From positions 1-25,889 of the forward strand of contig CAJUAN010000036.1 of NCBI GenBank assembly GCA_910584715.1: DNA of 25,889 nucleotides, written 5' to 3'. Source of the DNA: an uncultured Oscillospiraceae bacterium (lineage in GTDB: Bacteria; Bacillota; Clostridia; Oscillospirales; Ruminococcaceae). The notes below the pieces were generated by a model. It was not told where the DNA came from and did not search any database. It saw only the letters and a program-made list of their open reading frames with translations. The position numbers and the translations under genes were made by a program. Below are positions 23,458 to 25,889 of this stretch, one piece after another. Every line of letters begins with the position of its first letter. Position 1 is the first letter of the stretch.

Positions 23458-24483
23458 TCAGTCAGCCTCCTTTTCGGCGGTATCATGTGCCGTTTCTGCG
23501 GAAACGGCCGCCGCTTTTTTCGCGGGACGGAGCCGGCGCAGCTTTCCCCTCAGGGTATCTTTCAGCGCACCGAATTTCGGATTGTTGTTAAGCAGCATCA
23601 TTGCAATGAGCACTACTGCGTAGATGAGCAGCCTGTAGTCCTCCAGACCGCGGAGCACCTCGGGCAGAAGCGTTATTACTATTGCCGAGACTATGGAGCC
23701 GGTAATGCTTCCCATGCCGCCCAGCACAACGATAACAAGTATTTCTATGGACTTGTTGAAGTCAAAGGTGTTGGGCTTCAAAATACCTAAATTGTGACCG
23801 TACAGAACTCCCGCGATACCCGCGAAAAACGCCGCCGTAACAAAAGCCAGAAGCTTGTAGAAAACCACGTTTATTCCCACGGATTCCGAAGCGATAACGT
23901 TGTCGCGGATAGAGCATATGGCTCTGCCGTGCCGAGACTTTACAAGATTGCGAATAATTATGACCGTAAGCACCAGTACAACGAAAACAGCGGTAAACGC
24001 GCTTGCGGTGCTCTTGTACTTGGCGATTCCCCTAAGACCGCCTGCGCCGCCGAGAAAATCAAGGTTAGTGATAACGGAGCGGATTATCTCGCCGAAAGCG
24101 AGGGTAACAATGGCAAGGTAGTCCCCCTTGAGACGGAGAACCGGTATACCTATGATTATGCCGAATATAGCCGCGGCAATGCCGCCTATCAGAAGCGCGA
24201 GAGGGAACTCTATCGCCGCGGGAAGGTCGCAGTATACCGAAAACAGGCAGCCCGCGTAAGCCCCCACGGACATAAAGCCCGCGTGACCGAGAGTAAGCTC
24301 GCCCAAAAATCCAACGGTGAGGTTAAGGGATACCGCAAGAATAACGTTTATGCCGATAGGCACAAGCAGGGACTGATAGTGCCTTGAAAGCGCTCCCGCC
24401 TGTACAAGCAGAAGTACTGTAACGTACAGCGCAAGGACGATACAAATTGAAATTATATTTTTCAGATGCTTTTTCAGTTTCAT
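23458..24483 (-). CDS. livM: Branched-chain amino-acid ABC transporter permease LivM
   Basis: This 341-residue protein has about nine membrane helices. Family motifs are LTVGFLGELTLGHAGFMSVG (residues ~54-73), a RLKGDYLAIVTLAFGEI loop and VVLGGMGSITG toward the end. The C-terminal ~35 residues are charged and Ala-rich (KKAAAVSAET). It forms the channel with LivH. GGGGG precedes the ATG, which lies 12 bp after livH. Confidence 0.95.
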   Translation of the reverse strand: MKLKKHLKNIISICIVLALYVTVLLLVQAGALSRHYQSLLVPIGINVILAVSLNLTVGFLGELTLGHAGFMSVGAYAGCLFSVYCDLPAAIEFPLALLIGGIAAAIFGIIIGIPVLRLKGDYLAIVTLAFGEIIRSVITNLDFLGGAGGLRGIAKYKSTASAFTAVFVVLVLTVIIIRNLVKSRHGRAICSIRDNVIASESVGINVVFYKLLAFVTAAFFAGIAGVLYGHNLGILKPNTFDFNKSIEILVIVVLGGMGSITGSIVSAIVITLLPEVLRGLEDYRLLIYAVVLIAMMLLNNNPKFGALKDTLRGKLRRLRPAKKAAAVSAETAHDTAEKEAD

Positions 24484-24495
24484 ATCCGTACCCCC

Positions 24496-25371
24496 TTAAA
24501 CCTTTTCCATGCGCTTTTTGCCGAGAAGTCCGGTAGGCTTCACAAGCAGCACAACTATAAGCACGCCGAAAACTATGGCGTCGGAAAGCTGGGTGGATAT
24601 GTACGCCTTTGAAAGGCTCTCGATTATGCCCAGCAGGAAGCCTCCCAGCATTGCGCCGGGGATAGAGCCTATGCCTCCAAGAACGGCAGCGACGAACGCC
24701 TTTATGCCGGGGAGCGCGCCCGTGTATGGTCCCACAAAGCCGTAGGAGGAGGTGAACAGGACTCCCGCCACCGCCGCCAGAGCGGAGCCGATAGCGAAGG
24801 TCACCGAAATAGTTTTGTTGACGTTAACGCCCATGAGCTGAGCCGCGCCCTTGTCCTCAGACACCGCAAGCATGGCTCTGCCTGTTTTGGTCTTGTTGAT
24901 GAACAGGGTAAGGCATATCATGATTATTACGGTTACGCCGATAGTTACCGCCGATTCGCCGGTAAGCTCTATAGCTCCGAGCCTGACGGGCTGCATTGTG
25001 ATAACGGACTCCACCTTTCTCTGATTGGAGCCGAAAATAAGCAGCGCAAGGCTCTGGAGGAAGTAGCTCACGCCGATAGCAGTAATAAGCACCGTCAGCG
25101 GGGAAGCGTTCCTCAGGGGCTTATAGGCGATCTTTTCCACGGTTATACCCAACAGGGAGCAGACCGCCATGCTGACGATTATCGCCAGTGCGGGGGGGAA
25201 TTTCAGAGTAGCGATCGCTACCGAAAGGGTATAGGCTCCCACCATGATAATATCGCCGTGGGCGAAGTTCAGCATTTTGGCAATGCCGTAAACCATTGTA
25301 TAGCCCAGAGCCATAAGGGCGTATATGCTGCCCAGATTGAGACCGTTGATGAGCTGTTCTATAAATTCCAT
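24496..25371 (-). CDS. livH: Branched-chain amino-acid ABC transporter permease LivH
   Basis: This 291-residue membrane protein begins MEFIEQLINGLNLGSIYALM and continues with GYTMVYGIAKMLNFAHGDI, the standard LivH opening. VLGGIGSIPGAMLGG lies in the C-terminal third. It is the first gene of the unit and has AAGGAT before the ATG. The binding-protein gene livJ, which normally precedes livH, is absent from the ~500 bp upstream. The leader is about 280 nt and contains the 93-bp repeats. Confidence 0.95.
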   Translation of the reverse strand: MEFIEQLINGLNLGSIYALMALGYTMVYGIAKMLNFAHGDIIMVGAYTLSVAIATLKFPPALAIIVSMAVCSLLGITVEKIAYKPLRNASPLTVLITAIGVSYFLQSLALLIFGSNQRKVESVITMQPVRLGAIELTGESAVTIGVTVIIMICLTLFINKTKTGRAMLAVSEDKGAAQLMGVNVNKTISVTFAIGSALAAVAGVLFTSSYGFVGPYTGALPGIKAFVAAVLGGIGSIPGAMLGGFLLGIIESLSKAYISTQLSDAIVFGVLIVVLLVKPTGLLGKKRMEKV

Positions 25372-25421
25372 TTACAACCGATCCTTTCGTGTAATTTGGG
25401 GCCAAAGCTTTCTGCCGTTAC

Positions 25422-25644
25422 CTATAGACGGCGGAAAGGATAAAGGCTCAGCCTTTCGTGCTGTCCTTATGCCTAAACCCAATTATCGTCTCGGAAGAGT
25501 ACTGTGACTTCATGCTATAGACGGCGGCAAGGGTAAAGGCTCAGCCTTTCGTGCTGTCCTTATGCCTAAACCCAATTACCGTCTCGGAAGAGTACTGTGA
25601 TTTCATGCTATAGACGGCGGCAAGGGTAAAGGCTCAGCCTTTTG
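25422..25644 (+). repeat. Tandem array of 93-bp repeats in the livH leader
   Basis: Units begin with CTATAGACGGCGG at 25422, 25515 and 25608: two full copies and a partial third. Comparison of 25465-25549 with 25558-25642 shows 83 of 85 positions identical. Each unit contains the hairpin AAAGGCTCAGCCTTT and CTAAACCCAATTA. Just before the first unit, CTTTCTGCCGT pairs with ACGGCGGAAAG across the unit boundary. No coding potential. A diverged copy is inverted at 19951-20035. Confidence 0.9.
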
Positions 25645-25660
25645 TTTGTATATTCGATTA

Positions 25661-25689
25661 ATTATATCACTTTTCACGTCTTTTTTCAA
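25661..25689 (-). promoter_or_regulatory. Promoter of the liv operon
   Basis: On the minus strand, TTGAAA (25684-25689), a 17-bp spacer and TATAAT (25661-25666). Transcription begins near 25654 and passes through the repeat array into livH. Confidence 0.78.
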
Positions 25690-25737
25690 GTGATTTTGAT
25701 ATGGAAATCATTTTTTCTGTAAATTTTTCTTGGGACG

Positions 25738-25782
25738 TTTGGTTTGCTTTGTTTTTGGGTGAGGACTTTTGGTTTGCTTTGT
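25738..25782. repeat. Short direct repeat, 15 nt, period 30
   Basis: TTTGGTTTGCTTTGT occurs at 25738-25752 and again at 25768-25782. The second copy runs into the dispersed element at the window edge. Confidence 0.7.
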
Positions 25783-25889
25783 CTTGATTTATTGTTCCTG
25801 GATTCTATAGATAGTGCGGGGGTGCGAGGGACAACCCTCCCGGGGAAAGGGGGAGGCGCTCTTTAAAATTTAAGGGACGCTGAGCCGCC
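25773..25889 (+). repeat. Third, partial copy of the inverted-repeat element unit
   Basis: From TATAGA at 25806 to the window end the sequence follows 10485-10567 almost base for base (three substitutions outside the loop). The loop is different, and GGGACGCTGAGCCGCC is identical. Upstream, the terminal arm is only loosely similar, but TTGATT (25784-25789) and TATAGA (25806-25811) keep the 16-bp spacing. The copy is cut by the window edge. Confidence 0.9.

Noticed and set aside
25422..25644. Possible CRISPR array
   Set aside because: The 93-bp units are contiguous and nearly identical throughout, with no alternation of short repeats and unique spacers and no cas genes.
25422..25644. Known riboswitch in the livH leader
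   Set aside because: I compared the unit with remembered c-di-GMP, THF and cobalamin cores and found no match. The inverted orientation of the other copy also argues against it.
25691..25716. Terminator-like TGATTT/GAAATCA followed by TTTTTT on +
   Set aside because: The stem is short and AT-rich, and no rightward gene ends there.

Overview
The window looks like chromosomal DNA of a Gram-positive, spore-forming-lineage Clostridia member. Ruminococcus / Oscillospiraceae is my best guess, from overall sequence feel only. The basis is a germination protease (gpr), several Gram-positive lipoproteins, GTP-type PEP carboxykinase, TTGACA/TATAAT promoters with 17-bp spacers, strong AGGAGG ribosome binding sites, and a GntR regulator next to an ABC exporter.

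Layout from left to right. Positions 1-250 carry two tandem strong promoters firing leftward out of the window, with a leader resembling that of an rRNA operon. Next on + come a CPA2 cation:proton antiporter, a 440-bp gap with two promoters and a probable terminated small RNA, a DUF6056-like membrane protein, two tandem paralogous lipoproteins, and metG. A 16-bp-stem bidirectional terminator separates metG from the leftward PEP carboxykinase gene. The gap at 10.4-10.95 kb is filled by a large inverted-repeat element. A membrane-anchored hypothetical gene (+) then converges on gpr (-), and rpsT (+) has a long structured leader.

From 13.4 to 25.7 kb everything is on the minus strand. Read in transcription order, promoter 25661-25689 drives livH-livM-livG-livF, a small exported protein, a NUDIX hydrolase and a cytidylate-kinase-like protein, ending at a terminator near 20.14 kb. 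No LivJ binding protein is present. A second unit is amidase-holin. A third is a YtrA-type GntR regulator with a palindromic operator at its promoter, a VanY-like D,D-carboxypeptidase, an ABC ATPase, a large ABC permease and a small lipoprotein, ending at a strong hairpin near 13.35 kb.

The most unusual content is non-coding. (i) Two halves of one ~245-bp unit lie in inverted orientation at 10422-10913. Their outer arms are identical over 69 bp, each arm holds an inward-pointing promoter, and each half folds into its own long G/C-tract hairpin. A third, differently flanked copy runs off the right edge. (ii) A second repeat family with a 93-bp period forms a tandem array in the livH leader, with one inverted copy in the amidase leader. 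(iii) A candidate ~130-nt small RNA with an anti-Shine-Dalgarno tract lies at 2008-2136.
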